Shown here one piece after another: positions 33,312 to 44,984 of a stretch of DNA of 64,000 bases. Numbering within the stretch: the stretch's first letter is position 1; every line of letters starts with the position of its first letter. The notes beneath the pieces were generated by a model. It saw only the letters and a program-made list of their open reading frames with translations. It had not been told where the DNA came from and did no database searches. Source of the stretch: Sipunculus nudus (lineage: Eukaryota; Annelida; Sipuncula; Golfingiida; Sipunculidae); NCBI GenBank assembly GCA_026874595.1, contig CM049315.1, positions 8,428,664 to 8,492,663 of the forward strand, written 5' to 3'. The translations under genes and the position numbers were made by a program.

Positions 33312-34087
33312 GGTTGCCAGTGGTCAGGGAAAGGAAAGGGAAAATATTATGTTTTCAAGGGCAGGGAAATGTCATGGAATTTCAAAAAAAGTAATTGGAT
33401 TTTCTAATGATTGTATGCAAGGGAGAAGTCGGAATTTTAATGGCTTATATGGCAACTGCAGTTGATTATCCAACAGGAAGACCTTTTCATCTCATGAGCC
33501 AGCATTCAATAATTTCATACTACATTTTCATTTTCCTTTCAAATATTGTTGTGTTATGTAAGTAGATTAAATCTTAAATCCCTTTGATTTTTGAACATAC
33601 ATATTGACTGATGATGCAGAGCATGGATCCACGAAATGTATGCATATAGCACCAACCATCAATGAAAGGTCACCTGTTTCTTAGCAGTAATATAGAACTA
33701 ATATTTAGTACTAGTAAAACATTTTATGCAAGGACATGAATCTGACCAGGTAACAAACTAGAAAGGCAGAACACAGTGCAGTTACACTGATCCATAGAAG
33801 TCATTCGTTGTTATTGTATGATAAATTTATAAATATGATTTATGCTAGATAACAAAGTGAATCTTTTTTTAACTGATACATTGTCATTCCTAATTTCTAG
33901 TTTCAGATTGCTTTGCTTTACAGTTACAATTTTTCAAATAAACATTTGGTTTGTGTTAGCAGTAGAATGACATTTCCTAGAGGGAATTTAAATTTTGTTG
34001 GTTAGTTTATCCCTGAAAATCAACTAAAAGTCCAGGAACAGTCAGGTAAAAGTCCAAGATTTTTTTCAGAGTTGACTGCTGGCAACC
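33312..34087. mobile_element. hAT-like non-autonomous element, ~780 bp
   Basis: Inverted ends GGTTGCCAG (33312-33320) and CTGGCAACC (34079-34087), with (C)AGGGTTGCCAG-type sequence on the right as in hAT ends. Subterminal stretches are partly complementary (CAGGGAAA/AAAATATT against AGTCCAGGAACAG). There is no transposase, and the target duplication is not exact. Confidence 0.45.
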
Positions 34088-34089
34088 CT

Positions 34090-35189
34090 GTGAATAACTC
34101 ACACAGACACTTTTTGATAAGAATTGAAAGAGGATGTATAATTTAAATTGTAATCATTACACATCTGCATTATTTTACTGATATGGTGATTAAAACAAGG
34201 GACCTGTTGGTCATTGTGCTATGCTAAAAATGACCTTAAAGGAAAAAACTAAAATAAAAACTAATGGAGATAAAGTCTGGGAGGAAAAGGTAGTATAAGG
34301 TGGGTATTGGTTAATATGATAGATTTGTACTGACAAGTAAGAAAATTGTTGCAAATAATACTATGTGATCTGACCATGTGTCTTCTAATGATGAAACTGA
34401 AACATTGTAAGCAGTTTTAAACATAAGATACATACCAACACCATGATCAGTGGTTGACTCCTTGATAAGTTGTTGACAGCTCTGCAGGTGACAGGTGTGT
34501 TCAATTAAATTCTAATTTTTTTCTACACCTTTTTTTTTCAGTTTAATATATTTTTTTCAAATAACTAACAGCCTCAGTCCCCAGATGCAAGGTAGGGGTT
34601 TTCAATGGTGCTAAATGGTGGGAGTTACAACATCTCTGAATATACTTATGGGATATAAAATTTAATTCAACAGTTAGTACAGGAAAAACAGTTGATCCAT
34701 GATTACTGAATATAAAAATGGGTAGACTGACAGGGGAGACAAACAAGGCTGATCACTTTATTTCAAATTTGTCTGAGGCAGGAAAATAATGAATGTGCAT
34801 TAGATCCTCACTTATTACTTTATCAATTTTCTTTGTTTCATCATTTTGATTTTCGTACATTTGCAATATAACATATATATCTGGATCTATAAGTCAATTC
34901 AAATTTCTCAATATCATCATCATTTATCCTTAATTTTGGTAATATAACATCACATTATGCACACAGGTGGATTTAATTTTATTTTGAATGTTAACTTGGT
35001 TAAATTATTCAAGTGGAAATTAGTTTCTTTAAAGTGCCACAATAGCACAACACGGCATCTTGTGGATTACATTTGCGATGAAATAACTTTAGTTTTGGAA
35101 ATACAGTTCAAACAATAACAACTAGAAAACACACACTCACAGTCACAAAATTGTTCAAAAACACTTTGTGCAGGCTTAATCAGAGAACC
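34090..35189. other. AT-rich noncoding stretch
   Basis: I see no gene or ordered repeat here. Confidence 0.45.
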
Positions 35190-35625
35190 TAATCTGCTGA
35201 ACTCTGATCTCATGAAATATGCTTGAATTTTTATGAGAATGAAATTCAAGTGGGAAACTCTATTAGTGTTTATGTTAATAGTGTTTCATGAAAATCCATA
35301 AGAATTTTGGTAAGTCACAATGGTGCCACCAAAGTTTGGTGTCCTAATTAAATATGGGTGGATTTGGCTGGGAATAAAAATTAGGTGAGATATTTAATTG
35401 ATTAATATTTCTGCTGAGATTGACAAAAATCCATCATATTCTTACTAAGTTATCACGGCAACCCTTCAAAATAGCTCTGTGACCTCTGACCTCATTAAAT
35501 ATGTGGCCGGTTATTTGACTTTAATCAAACTCGGGTGAGATAATCTATTGGTAAATAGTTATGGTTAGTTTCTTGAAAATCCATCAAAGCCCTTGTCAGT
35601 TTTAGTGCTATTCCAATAATCCCAG
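35190..35625 (+). repeat. Diverged ~140-bp tandem repeat, three units
   Basis: Each unit holds T(C/T)ATGAAATATG or CTCATTAAATATG, then AAATTNNGTGAGA, then GAAAATCCATNA(A/G) and AAGT. Anchors are near 35210, 35350 and 35490. Noncoding. Confidence 0.5.
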
Positions 35626-36270
35626 GAAAACTTTTTAGTGTCACATATGAAATGTAAAAATTTTGTATAAAAAGATTTCAAAAATCAAAAAATCATTCAA
35701 GTATGACCAAAACCTTATCAGCTCTAGAAACCCATACGATGCACCTGCTACAACAATTAGGAGTAGATCTTAGTAAAAATTTAGATATCTTAGGCATAAA
35801 AAAATAAAAGGTAAGGTTCTCAAGCACCGCCCGCTTCAATTTTAATACCTGGCATCAAACATTTTTATTTTGATTTTCATCTTTCAAGAAATTAAATTAA
35901 TACAATTTTGATACAATTTCCTTTGTTATGTAGTGCTTTTACCTGTTTAGCAAAAACACCCTGTTATTTTTTATACTTTTCCATGGTCATATGACATTTT
36001 CACTGAAACATACAATAAATGGTAAAAGAAAAGAACGCCCACCTGCAGTGATTTCTAAAAAAAGAGAGCCTGGGAACCATACCTTTTTATTTTGTTGGCC
36101 TTATTTAGATATTTTATGTCGAATAAAATTGTTCACGGATGGACAGAGCTGAACACTATACCTGATATGAAATGCATCACTCAGAAGCACCCTACTGTTG
36201 CAGTTAATCTCATCCCACCCCCACAGCAATATCCCGGCCATATACATCAAGTGTAATGGAATAACTAGAA
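35626..36270. other. AT-rich noncoding stretch
   Basis: No gene or repeat recognised. Confidence 0.4.
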
Positions 36271-37350
36271 TACAGGTAGTCGACAAGCGACTACGTGTAT
36301 CCGCCTAAATCAGAGTGGAACGGGTGAAGTGAGGCATGGATTGAGTGGCAAGGGGAAATAGAGTGTTGCAAATTAGCATGGATGTCTGCAGCCAAATGGT
36401 GTATGTAGGTTGCCCCCCCTACCACAAAATCCGGAAAGCCGTCCAAGTTGTATACATATGCAAAATTTAAGGCAGATAAGTCAAACCACTACATGTATAT
36501 GAGTGATTTTAGCCTGTGGCAGACAAACAGATGGACGCTGAGCAAAAATGGTTGCAGGTGACGCCACCAGTTTAGCATATGATAAGGAGCTATGTGAGAA
36601 CTATTCACATGCAAAACTTTGGCCTAATCAGTCAAACGGTTCCCAAGATATGAGCTTGGATGTCTGCTGCATAAACTAGAATGCAGGTGGCACCACCTGT
36701 CATAAAATCAAGAGAGCTGTTGAGGATGTATAAACCTGCAAAATTTTAGGCAGATATGTCAAACCACTGCCGAGATATGAGTGATTTAATCCCATGGCAG
36801 ACAAACAGACAGGAGCTGTGCAAAAATTGCTGCAGGTGGCGCCACCAGTTTTGCGTATGATAAAGAGCTATGTGAGATCGATACACATGCAAAATTTTGG
36901 CCCAATCAGTCAAACGGTTCCTGAGATATGAGCCTGGATGTCTGAAGCGTAAACGTGAATGTAGGTGGCGCCACCTGTCATAAAATCAGAAAAGCTATCC
37001 AGGATGTATAAGCATGCCAAATTTCCAAATTTTAACCCAAGGCAGACGAACAGATGGACACTGTGCAAACCTGGTTGCAGGTGGCACCACCATTTTTGTG
37101 TATGTTATAAAGCTCTCCAAGGGCTACATTTGTGCAAAAAAATTTTCCAGATCGGTCAAACGGTTCCCGAGATATGTGGGTTTATGTGTGGAAACAGACG
37201 CACAAACGGACGCAGAGCGCAGAGGAAAGGTCAGAGGTCAAAACAAAATTTGGGCGCAGCAGTTACGGAGGAGTTCTCCGGACACCTACGTGGCAGCGGC
37301 GGCGTGCAGCTGAAAACATAGTATCCGCAAAACTCTGTTTTGGCGGATAC
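36271..37350 (+). mobile_element. Hairpin-bounded tandem-repeat element R3, ~1.08 kb
   Basis: The left end has a perfect 7-bp hairpin, GTAGTCGacaagCGACTAC (36276-36294), followed by GTATCCGCC. The right end has GTATCCGC...GCGGATAC (37321-37350) with inner AAAAC/GTTTT pairing. Between them are about two and a half units of ~280 bp, each with two GGTGGCRCCACC palindromes (36548, 36685, 36833, 36963, 37079). The phrases TCAAACGGTTCC(C/T)GAGATATG and GACGAACAGATGGACRCTG recur. A CAGACGCACAAACGGACGC microsatellite precedes the right hairpin. No protein is seen. The layout matches non-autonomous rolling-circle (Helentron-like) elements, by inference. Confidence 0.55.
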
Positions 37351-37639
37351 AATTATCCCCTGGAAGTGGGGTATGCAGGCAATGCTGTATTAAATGAGTT
37401 CCAGTGACCAACAGTGGGCTGCTTAGAACTAAGTTAACAATGCAAGTGTATACAATAGAGCCCCCCAAAAAAATCAAGAAAGAGCCCTGTTTCTGAGCTA
37501 ATATTTTCAAATTTCATATTTTAACAGATTAAACCCTTATGTGTCAAAAGCAAACCAGCAGTGTGTTTACAGGAATAAAATGTGCTATGGTCAAAGCTGT
37601 GCAAAATGGAAGGTGCTGATCGCACACTTATATATGCTA

Positions 37640-37835
37640 TAAACTTTATTTACAATATTTTGATCTAATTTCTTTCATACAATTAAATCTTGATTAAATA
37701 AAGTGTCTAAAATTTTGGATTCGTAAGTCTAATTTCAAAATGTGCCAGTCTAGTGAACAGACAGACAGACGCACAGATGACATACAATTCATCATAACTA
37801 TAGCTCAGATGACATTAAGTCATCTGAATTAAAAA
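37640..37835 (+). repeat. 3'-end fragment of hairpin-ended element
   Basis: GACAGACAGACGCACAGATGAC microsatellite-like run, then a hairpin at 37804-37828 (TCAGATGAC and GTCATCTGA) and AATTAAAAATTG. Same 3' architecture as R1/R2. Confidence 0.6.
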
Positions 37836-38559
37836 TTGTAATGTATATCAACAGTTTTTACAATGTTAATGTTTTATAGAGATCTTTGGTTATTTTTATC
37901 ATTTTCAACTTGAATAGTGTTGCACATGATGTCCCTTGAATTCACTGATTTTTTAGATCTATACCACTGTATATTGTAGTTCATGAAATACACTATTTCA
38001 AAACATCTTGAACAGGAATAAGCATGATGATAACCAAGAGATGAGATCATTCATACAACTCCATTTGAATGCTGATGTATAGTGAAATAAAGGTATTTTC
38101 TGCCTGGACAAGTGTGATGATTTTTAAACTTTCCCAACACACTATTGCATAAAACTTTTTTTTTTACATTAAGGCCATAACCAGGAATCAAAATGAGGTG
38201 ATTTTGCTTTTGTTGCATTTTGTGTGAGGTTTACCTGACATTTCAGGTATTTGCCTGTCACTAAAATGTTTATCCCATTTGAGAAAACAATATGCAATAC
38301 TTCAGAATTCACAAGAAATCCTATAAAGCCACATATTTGACATGAAGTTCAAGGTCATCAGTTTTAAAACTCCTGCCAAAACTTAGAGAAAAAAATTGTA
38401 TCAAACATGAGTTAAAATTAAACTATACTTCAAACGAGATGGTGTTAATAAGGTAATCAACAGATAATCATAGTGCTTCAAGGCATATTTTTGCTGTGAA
38501 GCTCACAGAATATTGATCATGTAAAACAGTTTTGACCTAGGTTCTTGGGAGATTTTCCA
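37836..38559. other. AT-rich noncoding stretch
   Basis: No gene is seen. Confidence 0.4.
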
Positions 38560-38755
38560 AGGTCCTCCCACAAGGTTTTCTATTTTGAGAAGTTCCTAGG
38601 TAGTGAGAAGTTTCTAGGTTGAATGGTTACAATCTGTGCCCTGCTATGAACTATGAACTGTTGTGCCCCAGATGAACACACAAAAAGAGAAATAGTGCTA
38701 AATAGTGATAGATATAGCTCAGATGACTTACAGTCAGCTGAGCTAAAAATAATGT
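38560..38755 (+). repeat. R2 3'-end fragment with terminal hairpin
   Basis: Carries GGTTACAATCTGTGCCCTG of R2, then the hairpin (arms CTCAGATGACT and AGTCAGCTGAG, 38718-38742) and CTAAAAATAA. It abuts candidate exon A. Confidence 0.65.
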
Positions 38756-38768
38756 CACTTGAGTATAC

Positions 38769-38893
38769 CTTCAAGGTGTATCCAGGTATTGTCATTTCAC
38801 CCCGGTTGCTTTTAAGGAACCATAAATTTTCTGTTACTCCACCAGTAGAGCACTTCTGTAACCCCATCAGCGGAGAAAAACTGGAACAGGGTT
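38769..38893 (-). other. Candidate exon A of a tandem exon set
   Basis: On the minus strand the acceptor TTTTAATTCCTATCACAG|AACCC and the donor TTGAAG|GTATAC bound 125 bases. One phase is open throughout and ends IPGYTLK. Segments B and C have the same acceptor and donor surroundings. No domain is recognised from this exon alone. Confidence 0.3.
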
Positions 38894-39531
38894 CTGTGAT
38901 AGGAATTAAAACAATATAAGTGACTTATATAAATTTAAAAATCACAAAAAAGAATATTCCAATAAATATACTTAATGTAACAATGACTGTTCCAATCAAT
39001 TTGAAATGCTGATCCTGCAAGAACTCACTCCAATAGGAGTTGATGTCAGACAAACCCATGATCTTTGTTTATGCTAGTAGGATTGAAATTTGACCACTGG
39101 GACAAAATCCAATTAGAATATCCTAAATTAATTCTGATCTTACTTAAAGTAATTTACCAAAAAAGATACAAAATAAAAAAAAATTAATAATTCAAAATAT
39201 CTTTAATTTAGTGAAGGGTGTATTTCAGTGCCATTTGTCAGAAACTATAAGAGTTTCCATTTGGTGATCTCAGTTTATGCAAACCTGGAAAAAAGTCATG
39301 AACTCAAGAATTGGCTATACACATATACTAGCATGATCATTGTGTACAACATGTATGAAGACAAATGGGAGCTGTTTCTCTTTAAAACAAATATATTTAT
39401 ATGAAAGAATGTCTGAAGAATTAACAGGAGAACTGTAAATATATTAATTATGAAAGGCTGTTCACACATACTTGCTGGTACGGTAAATTCGTCCCATGAT
39501 TTTACATCTGGGATAATCCCACCATCCATTT

Positions 39532-39952
39532 GAACATACCCTTACAGAAATTTTGGGACATGAAGTGTGCTTAAAGTGTGCTTCATTTGTGCTTATTTTG
39601 TGCTTTCAGTGAAATGCTGTACAGAATACTTTGAAAATGCTGAAACTGCATGTGCTTCGTTAGTGCTCCAAGTGTACTGATTCTGTGCTTCAGAAATACA
39701 ATGTGCTGAAATTGCTGCTTTGGTGCTCCAAATAAACTGATTAACTGCTTTTATAGTGCTCCTAGGTCTGCTCAAATATTTTCAAAGTACCATTCAATTG
39801 TGATAACATTTATGCACACTGAACAATACCTCAAAGGTGTTTTTTACATGCCTAAGTAGTGCTTAAACCATGCTCCATTTACATTTCTTTTTTACTTTTC
39901 CTGTGCTTATTGAGTGTGCCTCAAATACAATTTTTTCTGCAAGGGTATGTTC
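39532..39952. mobile_element. MITE with 20+ bp inverted ends and iterated GTGCTT
   Basis: Left end GAACATACCCTTACAGAAA, right end (reverse complement) GAACATACCCTTGCAGAAA: near-perfect terminal inverted repeats. The 421-bp interior repeats GTGCTT/GTGCTCC about a dozen times. No coding capacity. It lies between candidate exons A and B. The core CCCTTRCAGAAA resembles the termini at 24194 and 57991. Confidence 0.8.
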
Positions 39953-39987
39953 TGAGAACATCTGTATTAAAATAATTCCAACTATAC

Positions 39988-40092
39988 CTTCAGGAATTGT
40001 CCAGGGTTGTCACTTCGAACATCTTTGTTGTTGAGTGTACATCACAGGCCTTTTTTGCTTCCCAATCAATGTATAATGTCTGCTGAGGAGTT
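39988..40092 (-). other. Candidate exon B of a tandem exon set
   Basis: Minus strand: acceptor TTTTAATTCCTATCACAG|AACTCC, donor CCTGAAG|GTATAG, 105 bases. One phase is open for 33 codons and contains TLYIDWEAKKACDVHS, then TGA at the last full codon. The (Y/F)xxxWxxxxAC pattern recalls the mannose-6-phosphate-receptor homology (IGF2R-type) repeat, but the match is short. The stop suggests decay or a wrong phase. Confidence 0.3.
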
Positions 40093-41173
40093 CTGTGATA
40101 GGAATTAAAACAATGGTGGAAATTTCTTATATCAACTGAAGAATCACAAAAAAAATATTAACATAAATTAACTATATGTAGCAATTCCTACTCTGATCTG
40201 TTGGAGCAGAATCATTGATCCTGCAAGGCCAAACTCAGAGGGGTTGTCACAAGACAAACTCTGATCCTTTTTTATTTTGCTATTAGGACAGCTGTTTCTA
40301 CTACGACTAATCCAATTAGAGTGTCCTTAGACAAATTCTGACCTCATTGTAAATAACTTATTTTGAAGCAAATTACAGGTACAAAATCACAAAAGAAATT
40401 AGTCAATTATGAAACTAGAGGTTGAAGGTCCTCAATTAGCTCCAGCTCCTAAAATGGCAGCCAAAAGGACAGGGATCCATATTGAAAGTCAGATTGGTCT
40501 GAAATTTTTTACCATAAATAATCTAAAAGGGAAAAAAATTAATAAAACAATCACAGGATTGTCTAAAACGTTATTGTAAAAAGATTTAAAGTATTTGATT
40601 GGCAGCCATATATTTATGGATTCAACAGCAGTCTGAAATTTTAAAGCACACAAACCCTCAAGGGTGTCAATGTTCTGTCAAAATTTTGCATGAAAATCAC
40701 TTACTGAGGTCCAGTCTCCATAATAGGTATTAAGCAGGTCTGTAATTGGATAACAGGCACCATTTTGAACCATGAATTCTAGAAAGATCTCATTGAAATA
40801 CTGCATTCAAAAGAAAGCATCCCGGATGGACAGAAAAGATAAGATGAAAGGGTGGACAGATGGACAAGTCAATCACTATAATACACCCCTTTTCAAGCGG
40901 GGTTCTAACAACAAAAAAAGTAAATTCTGTGAAGGGTATATTGCGATGCAATTTACTAGAAACTATATATCAGTGTATCCAGCAGGTGAACTCGGCCCAT
41001 GGAAACCTGGCTGAAGTCTTGAACTCAAGAACAGGTAATATTCTACTAAGGACATTGTGAGCAACATGTATGATTGGAAGCTTAACAATGGGAAGCTCTT
41101 ACTAGTTTATTTGTAAGGAGCAATCTTGGAAGAACTAAAAGGAGTAAATACATTACAAAAATTTCATCTATAC

Positions 41174-41277
41174 CTTTGGGAATGATCCTGGACAGTCACT
41201 TATTATCTCTGTTGCTTGAGTTCATCAAATTCCTTTTTTTGCATCTGAATTAAAGGATAGACTGTACTCAAAGTGTT
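41174..41277 (-). other. Candidate exon C of a tandem exon set
   Basis: Minus strand: acceptor AGCACCGACCACAG|AACAC, donor CCCAAAG|GTATAG, 104 bases. It aligns with exon B along its length (shared GATGCAAAAAA and AAGTGAC-CC-GGA blocks). No phase is fully open, so it looks decayed. Confidence 0.3.
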
Positions 41278-41999
41278 CTGTGGTCGGTGCTAAAGAAATG
41301 TCTGCTACAAATATAAATTCTAAACGTCACATAGAAATATGAAAACTGAGCATATCTTGCAGAGCATAAAAATGTATATATAATTACATACACACCTAGA
41401 CAATTATTATATATCCAACTTCAAGGGAAATAAGCAATTCTTCAAAAGCTAAGGGGTTCAGAATATTAATGTATTTTTGCATGAAAAATGCACTGCAATA
41501 ACCACTATAGAAGCTACTAATAAAATGTATGGTAATACCAGACCATTACCATATGAAAAACTAGCCAAGAAAAATAAAAATTAAAAAAAAAGCACCGTAT
41601 TATATTATTCTTGCACATGATATTCACCCTAATATTTTTCAGATACAACATCAAACAAATTGCATGGTCAGGATTTATCTGCTACACACACTTGCTTATA
41701 CACCCACACACAAAATACACTTTTATTCCTTTTACAAAAATAATATATAAAATATGCAGGGGATAACAACATGCTATGACGGGGGTTCTCTGGAGGATAC
41801 TGGAAGGGCAGTACTATATTTTGAGGACAGACTATCCCTACCAGCATATGTTGTATTCTCATCATTGCTTACAGTATATAACACAATGCAAACTTATCAC
41901 GCACACCTGCAAGAGGCAACAAACAACACAACAAATACACATAAACAAACACCTCATATCACTAAAAACAAATACATACACCTTTATTGAGTAAAATGG
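41278..41999. other. AT-rich noncoding stretch
   Basis: Nothing is recognised except CA/TG-rich patches (41690-41720). Confidence 0.35.
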
Positions 42000-42352
42000 A
42001 AAACATAACAGTACTCCAGGCTGCAGGCTTATGATGAAAATGTTAATCGCTCTCCAATCATTCAAGATCAAGTTCTGCTCTCTGGATTGGCTGGGTCTCT
42101 GCTGCTGGTGTTGGTATAGGTTTGTATTCTGCCTGGCCTTTTTGGCTTTGGGTGCTGTGGCTCTCCTCAGGTCACCAGTATGGGTAAAACGCTGGTGGTC
42201 TCGCGGCTCCCTGCAATGCTTGCATATATATATGGCATCAAGTCTATATATAGGCTCCATCAAATGTCAATTATGCTTTAGGAGCACAAAGGGCTGGAGC
42301 CTTGACTACAGCCACCTGTAGCTGCTCAATAAAACATGTTCAGTCAGTCAGT
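42000..42352 (+). repeat. Probable retroposon 3' region with (CAGT)n tail
   Basis: A comparatively GC-rich block ending AATAAAACATG then TTCAGTCAGTCAGTG, the kind of simple-repeat tail left by LINE or SINE 3' ends. The overlapping minus frame 41862-42263 (ICKHCREPRDHQRF) has no clear domain and may be incidental. Confidence 0.3.
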
Positions 42353-42506
42353 GAACCTATATCTGGATATTTGCATGACCTTGACAAAAAAGGGCCAGGT
42401 CACTAGTTTTTTTATATTCTCAAAGAATTAGTTGACATGATTCATATAACAAAGATGAGTGGAAAATAGGTAATATACTTTAAAAGTTGTAGGTTTCACA
42501 ATAATG

Positions 42507-42509
<3 letters not shown>

Positions 42510-42548
<39 letters not shown>
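42510..42548. repeat. (AT)n microsatellite
   Basis: Alternating AT run of about 35 bases with short degenerate ends. Confidence 0.9.
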
Positions 42549-43418
42549 TTTAGTCAAGGGTGGGCTTTTGTCCTATTCTGCAAGTTCAGGGATGGGCTTT
42601 TGTATGGATGGGTTTTTGTCTGTCACACTAACTCAGTAACCACTGGATGGTTCATGGTCAAAACCTTCATACACCTACACCGAAACAACTATTGGGTGGA
42701 TTATTTTGATAAAATGTTGGTAAATCTATCAAAAAAATATATGTCAAATATAAAATTTGTATTATTTTATATCATTTATATATTTTTTATATTTCAAAGA
42801 TATTTTGGTGGGATGTTTTAAATAGACATGGAGTCTATTAGAGTTATTGTATTATTCTAACAATATCTTTCTGTTTGTGATATATCACGTACTATTACTA
42901 TTACCACATTTTACCATCTGTTATTATTACTATTACTGGGGTATCAATTACTCTTACTATTACCTATACATGTGGGATGCTTCTACACCTCGCACAGCCA
43001 ACAGTGCTAAACCAGCACTATCATCACTTGTGTAAACTAAAATTAAAATATATTGTAGGCGATATATGACCTAGTTTTATTAACATTTTCTCATACGAAG
43101 TCTGTCATCGACAGAAGGCTTATTATAATGCTTGACACCTTAATTATTTAAACATATTTAACGCTGTTCATTTTCATTTTGTAACCTTAACGATCTATAT
43201 TTTCATTAAAAATGTAACTTTATATTCTAATTAACAATGTATAAAGAACAAGACAATGCAATTTCCTAGCAAGGGATTAATTCAATTTTAACCTTATAAA
43301 TCAGTCTTATCATGCATTTTAAAAGTGAAGCATTTATTTTACCATACCAATACTACATAAAATATAGCACAGACACATCCTTCCTCACATATTCATAAAC
43401 TTATTGTAATGTTACAGA

Positions 43419-43634
43419 ATGAAATTTCAGGTTCTATGGTTATCTTGTCATCTTCACAGTATTTCCACTGGATTTTCCAACAAAGTTTTACAAATTATGA
43501 AATTACTGAGAGGAATGCAGGTTAATATTCAACCAATTGAAACTATTCTATTTGGAAACATACCAAACATTGATAACTATAACAATGAGGCCTCCGAGAG
43601 TCAGTGGTTGCGAGCTAGAGAACATATAAAGTAG
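43419..43634 (+). CDS. Small ORF or terminal exon, unknown function
   Basis: 71 codons from a true ATG, preceded by an acceptor-like TTATTGTAATGTTACAG|A. Composition is protein-like (for example QWLRAREHIK at the end) and more varied than nearby AT-rich frames. No family is recognised. It could be the last exon of a plus-strand gene or a relic of a transposon protein. Confidence 0.25.
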   Translation: MKFQVLWLSCHLHSISTGFSNKVLQIMKLLRGMQVNIQPIETILFGNIPNIDNYNNEASESQWLRAREHIK

Positions 43635-43780
43635 TAATATTATGAAGGTCTTACTGTTTTGAGAGGCCTCTGACAGTTCCAACAGTCACCAACAGTAAGC
43701 ATATCATCTGGTAGTATGAAGGTGTTACTGTCCTGAGAAGCCTCGAACAGTTCTCGAAAAGACCTAACCATGAGTATCAG
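43635..43780 (+). repeat. ~76-bp duplicated unit
   Basis: TATGAAGGT(C/G)TTACTGT(T/C)(T/C)TGAGA occurs at 43640 and 43716, with GCCTC(T/G)(G/A)ACAGTTC following each. Confidence 0.6.
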
Positions 43781-44984
43781 TTTCAACAGATTAGGAAAAA
43801 GAAACTAGCATTACTGTATTTACTTTTGTATAAGACACCCCATGTATCAGACAACCCCCCCCCCCAATTTTGAACCTCAAGTTCTGGTACAAATTATTTT
43901 TCAGCATCTTGGCTTTGCCAGCTACTAAGGATCACTATGTCAGCATAATGATCACTTTAAAACCAATAACTGAGATGGGATTTTATAATATTTGATTCTT
44001 AAAATCGTCAGTGGTATATTTTTTTTAAAGATTCTACAAGTGAAAACAGGAAAGTTAAATAGAAATTTTAAGGTATGGAACAGACCAAAACAGAATTTAT
44101 CAACATATAAAAAAATGTGTATTTACAACAATTCAAATGAATATCATAAGAGACAGCAGAGGGTCAATTTTAGGGCCCAAATTGGGGTAATAAATTATTT
44201 TTGGCAAATGACCATGAGGTGGCACCCACTAAAAATTAGCATGGAAGTTTCATCATACCATGCAGGTAGGATAACAGGACCCTTTTAATAACCATTTTCC
44301 CCTTAGAACAGTCGTAGAATGGAATAACTTGGGATAAAATGTGGTTGAAGCCCTATCTTAACCACTCTCAAATTATCATGTAATCAAAATTAATATTAGT
44401 ATGATACTTATTAAATGAGTGGTGCACCCTCATCAAACTCTTAATTCTGTATACTTGGGACTGCTTGTATTCCTACCAGTCTTTAATTCAACAAAGCTGA
44501 ATGACTTGTTCTGCAGCACAGCGAAACTTGAGCCTCTACTTTAATTGCAGTATCTTACCCACACCATGCTGACATACTAACATGGTTTGTGAATCAGTTC
44601 ATGGTCCACATTACTTCATTACCAGGTTGTTTTCTAAATGGTAGCTTCAAAGCCTTCATATATCACCCAGTCAAAATTACTCACCTGAGGCTATATGCAT
44701 GGCATCAGGCATGCACACTACGGTTTGCATGATATCCTGCATAGTTTGTACTATTTACCTGATACTGTGTGTATTATTACCTATGTACACAAAATATTGT
44801 GTATATTGCTCCTTTTACACATATACTTTCGTTCACACAGAAGGCTACATGCATGATTTTGATCAGAACTGTGCAAAAAACATGGTGGTCAGAAGTGAGA
44901 ACACATATATTCTTTTTCAATAAAGTTATAAATCATCAGCAAAATCAACATAGTTATCTCATAATTCTACATAGCCTCTGAGCA
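43781..44984. other. AT-rich noncoding stretch
   Basis: A C-run at 43856-43865; no gene is recognised. The frame at 44699-44923 is Cys/Tyr-rich without a motif. Confidence 0.35.

Larger units (their letters stand above)
38894..41173 (-). repeat. Diverged tandem duplication around the exon set
   Basis: Beyond the exons, other blocks recur: TTGCAGGATCA (minus strand, near 39024 and 40224), and the region ending ACCCTTCAC (39213-39300 and 40930-41030). The period is about 1.2-1.7 kb, enlarged in the second copy by the MITE and other insertions. This fits duplication of a multi-exon gene segment or of a long repeat. Confidence 0.4.

Noticed and set aside
41862-42263. Minus-strand frame with a CxxC pair resembling a zinc finger
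   Set aside because: Only one Cys pair with irregular His spacing, and it overlaps a repeat with a CAGT tail.
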